Below, in pieces: positions 8,761 through 17,381 of a DNA stretch of 64,000 nt (the stretch's first letter is position 1; every line of letters starts with the position of its first letter). The DNA is from Bacteroides sp. GM023 (GTDB lineage Bacteria; Bacteroidota; Bacteroidia; Bacteroidales; Bacteroidaceae). The stretch lies in the NCBI RefSeq assembly GCF_014750685.1, contig NZ_JAAXGE010000016.1, positions 62,001 through 126,000 of the forward strand, in the 5' to 3' direction. The notes beneath the pieces are model-generated. The model was not told where the DNA came from. It worked only from the letters and a program-made list of their open reading frames with translations, and did not search any database. A program made the position numbers and the translations under genes.

Positions 8761-10164
8761 TTACTTATCAAATCCTACGTCAACCCGCACCTTCTTTTCC
8801 ACCTTTTTTCCATTAGAAATAGCGATAACCTTACATTCTGTATTACCTGTATTTTCTTTAGCAGTTACAGATAAGATTCCCTCTTTCAATGAATAAGTCA
8901 CCAAATTATTTTCCGCAAATTCCACCTTCCGAATAATAGAAGCTGACGTATTATCCGCGTCAACAATCTTCTCCTTCAAATCAAATGTTTTAGTTTCTCC
9001 CGGAGCAACCAAAATTTGATTTATCAAGATCTCCGGTGTATTGGCATCTTCAAAGAAAGGTACGGCCGGGAACCAGTAATATCCATCAGTATTAGACTCT
9101 CCGCCTCCCAGTACATCAATTTCTTTCTTTAAAGATCCATCCGGATTGATTATATAAATCCAGTTATAATTCTCATATCCACGTGCTACAGTAGCAACCA
9201 CACAATCTGTAATAGGATCTACACGAAAGCCGGCTCCATAAAAAGACAGCGATTTATTCTCATGTTTTCCCAGTGTATAAAATTCAGTATTGACTTCTTG
9301 AGTATCTATATCGTATTTTACAATTCCTGTAGTACTCCAGCCACCACCTTTTCCCCAATAAAGTACATTCTTTTGTGTACTGGCACAAAAACTACCTGCA
9401 TTCCACGCCCCCCACGAGCTACCCACTTTCATTCCACCGGGATAATCTATTAATTCTTCCTCCAGCGTCAGCGGATTTACTTTCAGGAATTTATCAACTG
9501 TGGCAATCCATACGATACCATCCTTACTACGTGTCAATGTATTAAATGATCCATCCAATGTCTTTTCAACCGCATTGGTTGCAACATCAATCACATATAC
9601 TTTCGCTTGGGTCAAAGCAAAAACCCTTCCTTCCGCATAACACATTGCTCCCATTTGTCCTTCAATTCCAGCCACAGGATCTCCTAATTGCAGATTAGTG
9701 ATATCGAACTGACGGATACCATTACTATGACCAATATAGCCTAGCTTATCGTCCACCCCTACAAAAGAGCGCCCGTCTCCACCTATATCTGTGAAAACTG
9801 CTTTTTTCTTTAGCGTGTTCGCATCTGCTACAACCAAACGATTATTTTGTTTGGACACTAAATAGATATTATCTCCCCACGTTGTACCGAATTGAGTTGT
9901 TGTACCCAGAATCTCATCTTCATTGGCTGCCCGGTAAGCCCTATACACAACATCATAACCGTTTCCGTTTACTTTGAAATAATTTACCGTACCATAATCA
10001 TGACCGAACCAATCCTCATTGGCCACATAAAAACCTTTTGCCTGATTCACTGCGGACGGTTGCGAATCCTCTATTACACCGACACGCGCCAAATCTTCAT
10101 TATCATCACAGGCTGTAAAGCCAATTCCTAAAGCGATAAACGCCACTAAAAAAAACTTCTTCAT
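8761..10164 (-). CDS. Surface lipoprotein with beta-propeller (DUF5074/YncE-like), B12 locus
   Basis: The 467-residue lipoprotein has a signal peptide and lipobox (GIGFTAC) followed by DDNED. Acidic residues after the cysteine act as a surface-export signal in Bacteroidetes. The body has repeated WD/YVTN-like blade patterns (such as NRLVVADANTLKKK and AKVYVIDVATNAVEKTL). The C-terminal 80 residues look like a separate beta domain. It resembles the propeller proteins encoded next to BtuB in Bacteroides, of which BtuG is the characterised B12-capturing member. It is the last gene of the riboswitch-headed btuB operon. An auxiliary B12 capture role is inferred, not shown. Confidence 0.75.
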   Translation of the reverse strand: MKKFFLVAFIALGIGFTACDDNEDLARVGVIEDSQPSAVNQAKGFYVANEDWFGHDYGTVNYFKVNGNGYDVVYRAYRAANEDEILGTTTQFGTTWGDNIYLVSKQNNRLVVADANTLKKKAVFTDIGGDGRSFVGVDDKLGYIGHSNGIRQFDITNLQLGDPVAGIEGQMGAMCYAEGRVFALTQAKVYVIDVATNAVEKTLDGSFNTLTRSKDGIVWIATVDKFLKVNPLTLEEELIDYPGGMKVGSSWGAWNAGSFCASTQKNVLYWGKGGGWSTTGIVKYDIDTQEVNTEFYTLGKHENKSLSFYGAGFRVDPITDCVVATVARGYENYNWIYIINPDGSLKKEIDVLGGGESNTDGYYWFPAVPFFEDANTPEILINQILVAPGETKTFDLKEKIVDADNTSASIIRKVEFAENNLVTYSLKEGILSVTAKENTGNTECKVIAISNGKKVEKKVRVDVGFDK

Positions 10165-10194
10165 TTCTTATTTTATAATTATGTGTTTAACTAA

Positions 10195-11196
10195 TTATTT
10201 TGCCGATATATGCAGGTCTTCGATTTTGCCAACCTCGGTAGAAACCTCTCCCACCCAGCCGCAATACTGATTAACACCTGTATATATCTTTATAAAATCA
10301 ACTCCCGGCAATTTTACAGCCTGTCCTTTCAAATCGACAGCCCAACCAATATCAAATACATCTCCATCTTTCGTATTATCGGCATATCCCCAATCATAAG
10401 CATTCAATGTCCAACGTGCATAGACGTCAGGTCCATTATCAACCCCATTATTAGCCAATAATGTACCTTTAAATACTATCTGATTATCAGTAATCCATTT
10501 CGGGAAATAATCTTGGTCATGGTATATGTTTTTATACACATAGCCATTTCTACCCTGGTTATCAGTCCAAGGGCAGTACGTGTCATCGGACAAGTAGTTC
10601 TCAAGATCTGGAGTAGATACGTGGTCTTTTTCGTTTCTGAAATAAGTGATCTCATACCCTTTAATCGTAGGCTTTTTATTATACTCACTGCCAGCCAATT
10701 CATACCATTCATCAGCGTCCGGTTTTCCATTCTGATTTTTGTCATAAGCCACCATCACAATAGCCGGTTCACTATTACCGATAAATGCATTTCCAACTAT
10801 CCGAAAATCCTTTTCTCCTTCCACATTCTGAATAGTATGGTCGAAGCCAACTACTACATACCCTCCATAAGCTCCTAAGGTAATAAAACCGTTCTTTCCG
10901 TTTCCGATAGTAGACAGTACTTTCGCATTCATAGTCTCCTGTGTATCACCTTCCTCGTAGGACGGCATCGTATTGACAAACTGTCCCGGTGCCGGACGAT
11001 AGTCAATGACCTTCGTAACATAGGGACTACCATCAAAATTCAATTCAGGATCGGGCTCAGTTCCTCCTTCTTCTTGTCCCCCTTCATTACCATTATCAAC
11101 CTTATTATCCTCGTCAGTACAGGCTGTTAATAAACTTCCACTTAACAAGACAGCTCCAAAGAGAGCAAACATTAAAAATAGACTCTTCTTTTTCAT
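10195..11196 (-). CDS. Surface lipoprotein of the B12 locus, function unknown
   Basis: The 333-residue lipoprotein has a lipobox (SLLTAC) followed by TDEDN and a low-complexity acidic/glycine spacer to about residue 52. A globular domain then contains many aromatic and aspartate residues (DKNQNGKPDADEWYE resembles a calcium-loop dockerin/EF-like segment). I do not recognise a catalytic motif. It precedes the propeller lipoprotein by 30 bases, and a pair of this type accompanies btuB in several Bacteroides B12 loci. Bacteroides B12 loci also encode the B12-binding lipoprotein BtuH, but I cannot assign this protein to that family by eye. A -7-like element at 11224-11231 suggests it may have its own promoter. 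Confidence 0.7.
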   Translation of the reverse strand: MKKKSLFLMFALFGAVLLSGSLLTACTDEDNKVDNGNEGGQEEGGTEPDPELNFDGSPYVTKVIDYRPAPGQFVNTMPSYEEGDTQETMNAKVLSTIGNGKNGFITLGAYGGYVVVGFDHTIQNVEGEKDFRIVGNAFIGNSEPAIVMVAYDKNQNGKPDADEWYELAGSEYNKKPTIKGYEITYFRNEKDHVSTPDLENYLSDDTYCPWTDNQGRNGYVYKNIYHDQDYFPKWITDNQIVFKGTLLANNGVDNGPDVYARWTLNAYDWGYADNTKDGDVFDIGWAVDLKGQAVKLPGVDFIKIYTGVNQYCGWVGEVSTEVGKIEDLHISAK

Positions 11197-11223
11197 GAAT
11201 GATTAAATATAAAAATAGAACTT

Positions 11224-11231
11224 CAAATATA
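11224..11231 (-). promoter_or_regulatory. Candidate promoter -7 element downstream of the MACPF gene
   Basis: The minus strand reads TATATTTG, about 28 bases before the ATG at 11196. It would give the two downstream lipoprotein genes a promoter independent of the btuB riboswitch. No clear -33 element is visible. Confidence 0.35.
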
Positions 11232-11290
11232 ATTTTTTCACGCCATTTGTTTATTTTTGTACTAGATTCTATTAAGTACGACTTCATTAC

Positions 11291-12961
11291 TTATAATCCA
11301 AATAAATGATATCCGACAAGCTCATGTAATGATATTTGTTTCAAATTATTAATATCAATAGGTTTTTGTATTCCATATTGTATCCAAATAGGAGCATAAG
11401 CCAAAGTAAAAGCTGTCTTACTTTTCTTGCAAACCATATATACGTTGTTATTTTCCTTACAAGTACAATATTCATAATCAGAGATATTTGATGTCATGTT
11501 ATATGTATCAAATTGAAATTCTTTTTTAGGTAAAGATGCAACAACTTCCGTTATATTTTTATCATCATAAGGAGATGGAACAGTTAGATAATAATGTTTG
11601 GCTTTGACTTTTAATCCCGAAAAAAACGATTTCCCCTTACCTATCATTGAATCAAATACAGACTGTACAAAAGCGTTTGTTATAGAAATTCCTGGGAGTT
11701 GAGTTGATTCTATTCGAATATAATCACCATATTTAGTTACTAAAAATAAAGAAGCAAATCTCATATCAATAGTCCCATAAGTTTCTAAATATAAGTATGG
11801 CTCAATCAACCCCATGTGAGGGATGTTAATGCCAACAGTTGTGTATCTTTTAGCTTGCTCTTTAAAGTTCTCTTCTAATAAAAAATCATAAATAGGTACA
11901 AGACCTTCTTCAGATATTTGTGAAACAACTAAGAGACTTTTATCTTTCAAAGATTGTGCCCATGAATCAAAACTTATGTCCGACAAATTGTCAATGTTTG
12001 CAGGAGGGGTAAATCTTGATGAAGAAAAATCTCCACCGAAAGTTCTATAAGATATATTTATGGCAGAATATTTTTTCACAGAGCCAGAAGCATTTGCTTT
12101 ACTTTTATGTATTGAAATATCAGCACTTCCACTGACACCCTTAAATGACATAGTTGCATTGATGCTATCTGACATCGTTTTAGATCTGTATTCATAATTT
12201 TCGTGAGAAGTAAATGTACCCTGATACATAGCAGTTAATATACCACCAGTTTCTATTCCTGATATAACAAAATAGCCATATGAGTTGAGAATATCTAGCA
12301 TATGCATATTATATAGATCTTTTTTGAATCTTAAATTATAAAGACCTGAAAGGTCTTTATACGTGCTCTCTGACATATGAATGCGATGCAAGGAATCACG
12401 ATAAATGATTTCCATTTTTCCATAGACAGATTTTGTTGTATCAATAATCAAAGAATTAAAAACTTCTGTGTATTTCTTTCTACTTCCAAATCCAAAAATC
12501 TTGCCAACTATTGGAATATTAGTCAGAGAAAAACCTCCTTTAACAGCTTTAGTCACACTTTCAGATTTAGCATAACTATCAAAACTTGTAAATGTGGTAA
12601 TATCAGGTAACCAAGAATTTATTAATCTGGAAGATTTTAAATCCAATTCTTGGTTATTTTTACCTACTTCAATTATTTTATCAATGTCAAATATTGGCGA
12701 ACTTATATTAGCAGCATCAATTAATGGTAATGTGATAGGTTTAAATCCATGTCCCAAATATTGATATTGATGTGTTATATCACTTCTCGTTTTTGAATCA
12801 TAAACTGGACTATAGTTTAATTCTAAAGGAAATCGAGAATCTCTATTCCTGATAGTAAATTCCTTTGTTTTTACATTATCAAGATTATAAAATTCTTGTT
12901 CATTCGAACAAGAACATAAGCAAAGAACAATTGTGATTAATAAAAAATGAGTAAGTTTCAT
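11291..12961 (-). CDS. MACPF (perforin-like) lipoprotein, BSAP-type candidate antimicrobial toxin
   Basis: This 556-residue protein has a signal peptide and probable lipobox ending at Cys18 (LCLCSC). The MACPF signature is visible at residues 228-240 as YGYFVISGIETGG, with an aromatic-glycine start and a double-glycine end. An amphipathic, small-residue-rich segment follows at about 262-300 (INATMSFKGVSGSADIS), like the membrane-inserting hairpin regions of perforins. VPIYDFL at about 355-361 resembles the conserved end of the fold. In Bacteroidales, MACPF proteins include the BSAP family, which kill related strains by binding an outer-membrane protein or LPS. The gene sits inside the btuB operon, is visibly richer in A+T than its neighbours, and is coupled to a small lipoprotein gene 11 bases upstream. 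The target is unknown. Confidence 0.8.
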   Translation of the reverse strand: MKLTHFLLITIVLCLCSCSNEQEFYNLDNVKTKEFTIRNRDSRFPLELNYSPVYDSKTRSDITHQYQYLGHGFKPITLPLIDAANISSPIFDIDKIIEVGKNNQELDLKSSRLINSWLPDITTFTSFDSYAKSESVTKAVKGGFSLTNIPIVGKIFGFGSRKKYTEVFNSLIIDTTKSVYGKMEIIYRDSLHRIHMSESTYKDLSGLYNLRFKKDLYNMHMLDILNSYGYFVISGIETGGILTAMYQGTFTSHENYEYRSKTMSDSINATMSFKGVSGSADISIHKSKANASGSVKKYSAINISYRTFGGDFSSSRFTPPANIDNLSDISFDSWAQSLKDKSLLVVSQISEEGLVPIYDFLLEENFKEQAKRYTTVGINIPHMGLIEPYLYLETYGTIDMRFASLFLVTKYGDYIRIESTQLPGISITNAFVQSVFDSMIGKGKSFFSGLKVKAKHYYLTVPSPYDDKNITEVVASLPKKEFQFDTYNMTSNISDYEYCTCKENNNVYMVCKKSKTAFTLAYAPIWIQYGIQKPIDINNLKQISLHELVGYHLFGL

Positions 12962-12972
12962 AATGGTATATT

Positions 12973-13377
12973 TTAATTATTAATGATTCTTGTTAGAATT
13001 ATATAGTTGCGTTCTTCTTCTGAATCAAATCTTATTAACTTTATCTTATTTTTCTCCGATATCAGAAAATGCCATAATCCATTGATAACTAATTTATCAC
13101 TGTCACCATATACATTATAGAATCTTACCTCCTTGTTTACCATTGAATATTCAAACAAACAAGATTCATCCTTTGACGAATTAGAAAAACAAGATCCCTC
13201 AATTCCTGAATCAAAAGAAATAACAATAAAACTTTCTACACCAGCAAGTACTATTTTCCCTTCCCATAATGTTCGTGACAAGTCATTAGAATTCCAAGCA
13301 ACTTCTTCCGAAGATTCTTTAGAACAAGAAACAAATAGTGAACCCACCATGATAAATAATAAAAAAATTCTTTTCAT
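12973..13377 (-). CDS. Small lipoprotein paired with the MACPF gene, lipocalin-like
   Basis: The 134-residue protein starts at ATG 13377, which has a strong ribosome-binding site (GGAGAG) seven bases upstream; an in-frame ATG-less extension upstream lacks one. The lipobox is LFVSC, followed by SKESSEE. The remaining sequence alternates beta-strand patterns beginning with TLWEGKI, reminiscent of small lipocalin-like Bacteroidales lipoproteins. That is a weak resemblance by eye. It ends 11 bases before the MACPF ATG, so the two are probably one transcript. A protective (immunity) or delivery role is inference only. It shares the high A+T of the MACPF gene, as part of the same insert. Confidence 0.65.
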   Translation of the reverse strand: MKRIFLLFIMVGSLFVSCSKESSEEVAWNSNDLSRTLWEGKIVLAGVESFIVISFDSGIEGSCFSNSSKDESCLFEYSMVNKEVRFYNVYGDSDKLVINGLWHFLISEKNKIKLIRFDSEEERNYIILTRIINN

Positions 13378-13547
13378 TTTTCTCTCCTTTATTAATTTTA
13401 TATTTGTAAAAAAATATTTATACACACAAAAACTAATGGAAACTGATAATCCATTATAGAGAAAAGAAAATACAAGAACTCTTAATAAAATTCTAGTTAT
13501 TGATTCTTATTGCTCAATTCCGCACCAGCTTTAAATTTATGTTTTGA

Positions 13548-13561
13548 TAGGTCTTGACCTA
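13548..13561. repeat. 14-bp palindrome upstream of the MACPF pair
   Basis: TAGGTCTTGACCTA is a palindrome apart from its central two bases. It lies in the 254-base gap between the btuG-like stop and the small lipoprotein start. It could be an operator or a weak terminator of the btuB-btuG transcript; there is no strong T-run. The rest of this gap is A+T-rich, with no other feature I can support. Confidence 0.4.
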
Positions 13562-13631
13562 CCTTTTATGTTGATTCAAAACTTAACGAACTATTGATTT
13601 CATATAAATAAAGTATTAAACATATTTCTAT

Positions 13632-14780
13632 TCACTTCACCAATCCTTCTGTTACAAAAGCAAAGTGTCCGGGGATATTTCCTCCCTGAGTTTTCCATCT
13701 CAACTTTCCTTCCGGTGAAAAGCAGTATACAAAACCAGACACTACGTAATTTTGGGCGTCAGACATCAATATTTCCTTCGTTTCCGGATTGATGGCTAAT
13801 CCATAGGGAATCATAATTTCTTTTTCCGTTCCATCGGTGATAATCCTGTCGGTTAATTCCTTTTTAGTCCGGGTATCCAGGATTCCATACGTCACTCGGT
13901 TTCCACCCGAAGTCATACTATATGCCACGCTGTAATAGTAAAGTGAGTCTCCACTCATACACATTCCCCCTACGGGAATATCCAAGCATTGCTTCACTTC
14001 ATCCGTCCGGCTATCTATCACATACAGGTTGGGAGAAATATTTTTATAATCTCCCCGCGAACTTACATAAATATCACCACGCTTGTCAATAGCCATCCGG
14101 TACAGGTTGATAGCGACCTCTATTTTCTTTTTCTCTTCAAAAGTCTCCAAATCCACAACAGACACCGTACGGTCATAATTCGGTGCCCGATATCCTCCTG
14201 AATTAGCCACATACAATTTACCTTCATGCACTACCATTTCTTCCGGCTGATACCCTACCGTAACCTTCCTTGTCAGTTTCAAAGTGACCGTATCTATTTC
14301 AGCCACCAATCCTCTCTCCGCATTCGGGTCAATCTGGACAGGCCCTGCATACGAACTCACATAGGCTTTTCCATTGTGGAAAGCCAGATAACGGCAATTA
14401 GGTATTTCTATTTCCTTGAGTTTCCGTGCGGTACGCACATCAAAGACAACCACCAAATTGGACACATTAATAATCGCATATACCTTCTGCCCATATACCT
14501 GAATATCATTTCCCACATCACCCAACTCTTTTACAATGTCAGGGTTCCGTTCTGAGAAAATATCCCGAGTATAATAACCCGTGGTATAATCAAAGTAGTC
14601 GAGCGAAGCACCATTCGTTCCCATATTTCCCTCATTCAGTTGGTAGAATCCTTTAATACGTGTACCTACCAATGGTAGCGTCACTTGTACGCTATCCGAA
14701 AGGAATATTTGCTCATCTTCCCGGCATGCCGAAAAGAATAAAAGAAACAGTAGCAGGGGGATTAAATATAATTTTCTCAT
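13632..14780 (-). CDS. btuG: BtuG-like surface B12-capture lipoprotein (beta-propeller)
   Basis: The 382-residue lipoprotein has a lipobox (FFSAC) followed by REDE, an acidic surface-export-like sequence. The mature part is a run of propeller blades with NHL/YVTN-like patterns (VDLETFEEKKKIEV, VYAIINVSNLVVVFDVRT). BtuG in Bacteroides thetaiotaomicron is a seven-bladed propeller that captures cobalamin at the cell surface and lids BtuB. This gene overlaps the btuB stop by four bases (ATGA, 14777-14780), and the operon is headed by a cobalamin riboswitch, so the assignment by context is strong. Orthology to a particular BtuG paralogue needs alignment. Confidence 0.85.
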   Translation of the reverse strand: MRKLYLIPLLLFLLFFSACREDEQIFLSDSVQVTLPLVGTRIKGFYQLNEGNMGTNGASLDYFDYTTGYYTRDIFSERNPDIVKELGDVGNDIQVYGQKVYAIINVSNLVVVFDVRTARKLKEIEIPNCRYLAFHNGKAYVSSYAGPVQIDPNAERGLVAEIDTVTLKLTRKVTVGYQPEEMVVHEGKLYVANSGGYRAPNYDRTVSVVDLETFEEKKKIEVAINLYRMAIDKRGDIYVSSRGDYKNISPNLYVIDSRTDEVKQCLDIPVGGMCMSGDSLYYYSVAYSMTSGGNRVTYGILDTRTKKELTDRIITDGTEKEIMIPYGLAINPETKEILMSDAQNYVVSGFVYCFSPEGKLRWKTQGGNIPGHFAFVTEGLVK

Positions 14781-16837
14781 AAACTCAAGCTTATTACAAA
14801 CCGGAAATTTCGTCCGGGCATCGGATAATTAAGTACTACATCGTAATATTGATTGAATACATTATTCATCTCCACAGAGGCTTTCAACAAATATCGGTCA
14901 CAGAACCGAAATTCTTTTTGCAGAGAGAAGTCATGCGTATACCAAGGCTCTACGTAATTGCGAGGTATGTTATTTACAGAACCGTTATAGCGTTCGCCTA
15001 CATAGATAAAACTGTAATTCAATGTCCAGGTATCATATTCCGCACCGGCAATCACCGAACCGCTATGCCAGGGTGTATAAGGAATCTGGTCGCTATATGA
15101 AGACAGTTTCTTACCGTTTATTTTCGTAAAGTCCTGTGCTTTCGTAAAAGAGTAGGTAAGATTCGTATGCAGTTTGACCGGTCCGGCATGTCCCGACACA
15201 GCAGCCGAAACATCTACACCTTTACTTTCCACTTTTCCCATATTTGTCATCATCCAACGAAAACTACTACCGGTAGGAGCAGCTATAATTTTATCAGTAA
15301 TCGCGGCATAATAAGCGTCAGCTTGCACAGAAACCCGGTCAATCCATCCAGATTTGAACGCCTTCTGATAACTTCCTCCAATATTGAATTGATCTGTAAA
15401 CTCCGGTTTTAATTGACTAAATCCGATTTGTGCATAATAAAGGTCATTGAAAGTAGGCAAACGAAAAATCCGTTTATAAAACGCACGCAGGTTGAAGTCA
15501 TGATTATCGAAAGGCTTATATCCAATGATGAGCGCCGGAGAAAACTCCGACTTGTCCGGTGCTTTTACATTATTCCTCACCTTCTCTACTACGAATGTTC
15601 CCAACACATCAGCTTGCAGTTTCCACTTTCCCAAATTCAAGGCTGTAGCAAACGCTGCCCAAGTAGTATATCGCTGTGGAAAAGTAAAAGGAGTCCCTAC
15701 TCCACGCATTACAGCATTCAGTTTATTATATTGGAAATCAACAGAAAGGGAGACATCCCACACAGGAAGGATGCTATACATGTTCACCATAGATATATAC
15801 CAGTCCTGCTGATAATAAGTATTGTCGAACTGCATCTTTTTAGTCACATTTTCCTGCAAAAACTGAACCGTATCCCTCGAAAGATAATGCGTGTAATCAT
15901 AGGCAAACTTTCCGTTCAACTGTATTTTATACCTGGGAGTTATGTCTTTCACAAAGGTAGCTTGAGCAAAGAAGTTCTTATCTCCTTGCCGCTCCCCATT
16001 CTGCCATACATTCTTTACGATAGCTCCGGGCAGCCCCCGGTCCGAATCATAATAGTACAACTTGGCCTGCCAATAGCCGTTACGCACCGTCCCATATACA
16101 CCCGCCTCCATACGATAAGCCTCTATGTCGCTATTCCAACGGGTAGCAGTCGTGTCATAAGCCACTTCTCCTGTCTGGTTCAGACGTCTGTAACGGAACT
16201 TATATTGTCCGTCGGATTTCATATATTCTCCGCTCAGACTAAAACTTAACTTATCATTCAGTTTCTGTTCCAAACGTATGGAAGGATTGATTAACTGAAT
16301 ACTCCCCGCCTTGTATCTCACCAGCAGATTAGTATTCTTCCCTCCCTCAAACCTGGGTTTCTTTGTTTTCAAATACACTGCAGAAGCAGAAGCGAAGTCT
16401 TTTGCAGACTGAAATATTTCACTTTTCTGTCCATTATACAAAGATAGTTCTTCCAAATCATCCAAAGAGAAACGTCCCAAGTCAACCACCCCGTTTTGTG
16501 CATTTCCTATCTGAATACCATCATAGAAAACTCCGACATGGTGTGAACCCATATTACGCACGTCCACCGTTTTCAGTCCACCCATACCGCCGTAATCCTT
16601 AATCTGCACACCGGAAAAATAACGTAATGCATCGGCTACATTATGCGTATTCAACCGTTCCAACTGCAATCCATTGAGTCTTTGGGCGGGAATCACTTCT
16701 TTATATGGCTTTGCCGTAATCACAACCTCATTCAAGTGCTGCAAACTATCCAGCCGACTTTGCGCCACCACCAATAAAGGAAGCCCCAGGCAACCTGCCA
16801 CTACCCATGCCATTTTCCAAACTACTTGTCTTATCAT
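14777..16837 (-). CDS. btuB: TonB-dependent outer-membrane cobalamin receptor
   Basis: The 686-residue receptor has a signal peptide ending near VVAQS and a TonB box (NEVVITAKP) at about residues 36-44. A plug domain (about 50-160, with KTVDVRNMGSHHVGVFYDG) is followed by a barrel ending in an aromatic-rich strand (NFRFVISLSL). It imports B12 across the outer membrane using TonB energy. It is the first gene after the minus-strand cobalamin riboswitch, is translationally coupled to the BtuG-like lipoprotein, and is divergent from btuFCD. The context makes cobalamin the likely substrate rather than iron chelates. Confidence 0.92.
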   Translation of the reverse strand: MIRQVVWKMAWVVAGCLGLPLLVVAQSRLDSLQHLNEVVITAKPYKEVIPAQRLNGLQLERLNTHNVADALRYFSGVQIKDYGGMGGLKTVDVRNMGSHHVGVFYDGIQIGNAQNGVVDLGRFSLDDLEELSLYNGQKSEIFQSAKDFASASAVYLKTKKPRFEGGKNTNLLVRYKAGSIQLINPSIRLEQKLNDKLSFSLSGEYMKSDGQYKFRYRRLNQTGEVAYDTTATRWNSDIEAYRMEAGVYGTVRNGYWQAKLYYYDSDRGLPGAIVKNVWQNGERQGDKNFFAQATFVKDITPRYKIQLNGKFAYDYTHYLSRDTVQFLQENVTKKMQFDNTYYQQDWYISMVNMYSILPVWDVSLSVDFQYNKLNAVMRGVGTPFTFPQRYTTWAAFATALNLGKWKLQADVLGTFVVEKVRNNVKAPDKSEFSPALIIGYKPFDNHDFNLRAFYKRIFRLPTFNDLYYAQIGFSQLKPEFTDQFNIGGSYQKAFKSGWIDRVSVQADAYYAAITDKIIAAPTGSSFRWMMTNMGKVESKGVDVSAAVSGHAGPVKLHTNLTYSFTKAQDFTKINGKKLSSYSDQIPYTPWHSGSVIAGAEYDTWTLNYSFIYVGERYNGSVNNIPRNYVEPWYTHDFSLQKEFRFCDRYLLKASVEMNNVFNQYYDVVLNYPMPGRNFRFVISLSL

Positions 16838-17057
16838 TCCGTCCGTTTATTTTTCGACAACAATAAACTTTCCGGGGAAAGGGCATTCAAAGATAGAAAA
16901 GGGCAGTCTGCTCCCATTCAACAGAGCATAGATCGGTATTCTGCATAGGCAGACACCACGCATGTCGCACGTCTTTACAACAGCTACTATAATATGATTG
17001 AATTAAAAACTGCACTCTTCAAACTCTAATCCCGGAAAGTTTCAAGAACTCAACTTT

Positions 17058-17235
17058 GGCAGGTCTTCTGACTTACTCCATTTTCCTAACGCCCTTCCCA
17101 TCCCCTCCAAAGTGAGACAGTGGTTTTGAGTTTTGTAGGAAAACTTTTGGCGGAGCTTACAGCAGCGGGTCTGTTCAGGACTTACACCTGATTCCCTTTT
17201 CACCATTCTTCCGTAGCATCGGAAGAATGACACCA
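17058..17235 (-). promoter_or_regulatory. Cobalamin riboswitch controlling the btuB operon
   Basis: On the minus strand the element contains the B12-box core (GCTGCTGTAAGCTCCGCC at 17153-17170) and the 3' closing segment AAGTCAGAAGACCTGCC (17058-17074). The usual stems lie between them. A -7 element TATCTTTG is upstream at 17249-17256. It lies about 220 bases before btuB, so cobalamin should repress btuB and the genes behind it. The divergent btuF has no riboswitch of its own in the 55 bases between its promoter and start. Confidence 0.93.
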
Positions 17236-17248
17236 AAATTTCTGGGGA

Positions 17249-17256
17249 CAAAGATA
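17249..17256 (-). promoter_or_regulatory. Promoter -7 element for the btuB riboswitch transcript
   Basis: The minus strand reads TATCTTTG, a full match to TAnnTTTG, just upstream of the aptamer. It is 63 bases from the divergent btuF -7 element. Confidence 0.65.
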
Positions 17257-17319
17257 CACAAATAGAAACAAATTAGCAGAAAATTCTAATTAAAATAAAA
17301 ACAAACTAATAATAAGTCC

Positions 17320-17327
17320 TATCTTTG
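17320..17327 (+). promoter_or_regulatory. Promoter -7 element for btuFCD
   Basis: TATCTTTG matches TAnnTTTG, 54 bases before the GTG start of btuF. The short leader has no room for a cobalamin aptamer. Confidence 0.6.
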
Positions 17328-17381
17328 CCGCTCGAGAATACACACTAATTATTTTTTTTTCTAACTAAAATTCTTATAAAA

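Noticed and set aside
15413..16249. 278-codon plus-strand frame inside btuB
   Set aside because: It is the shadow of the btuB reading frame; no promoter, ribosome site or domain supports it.
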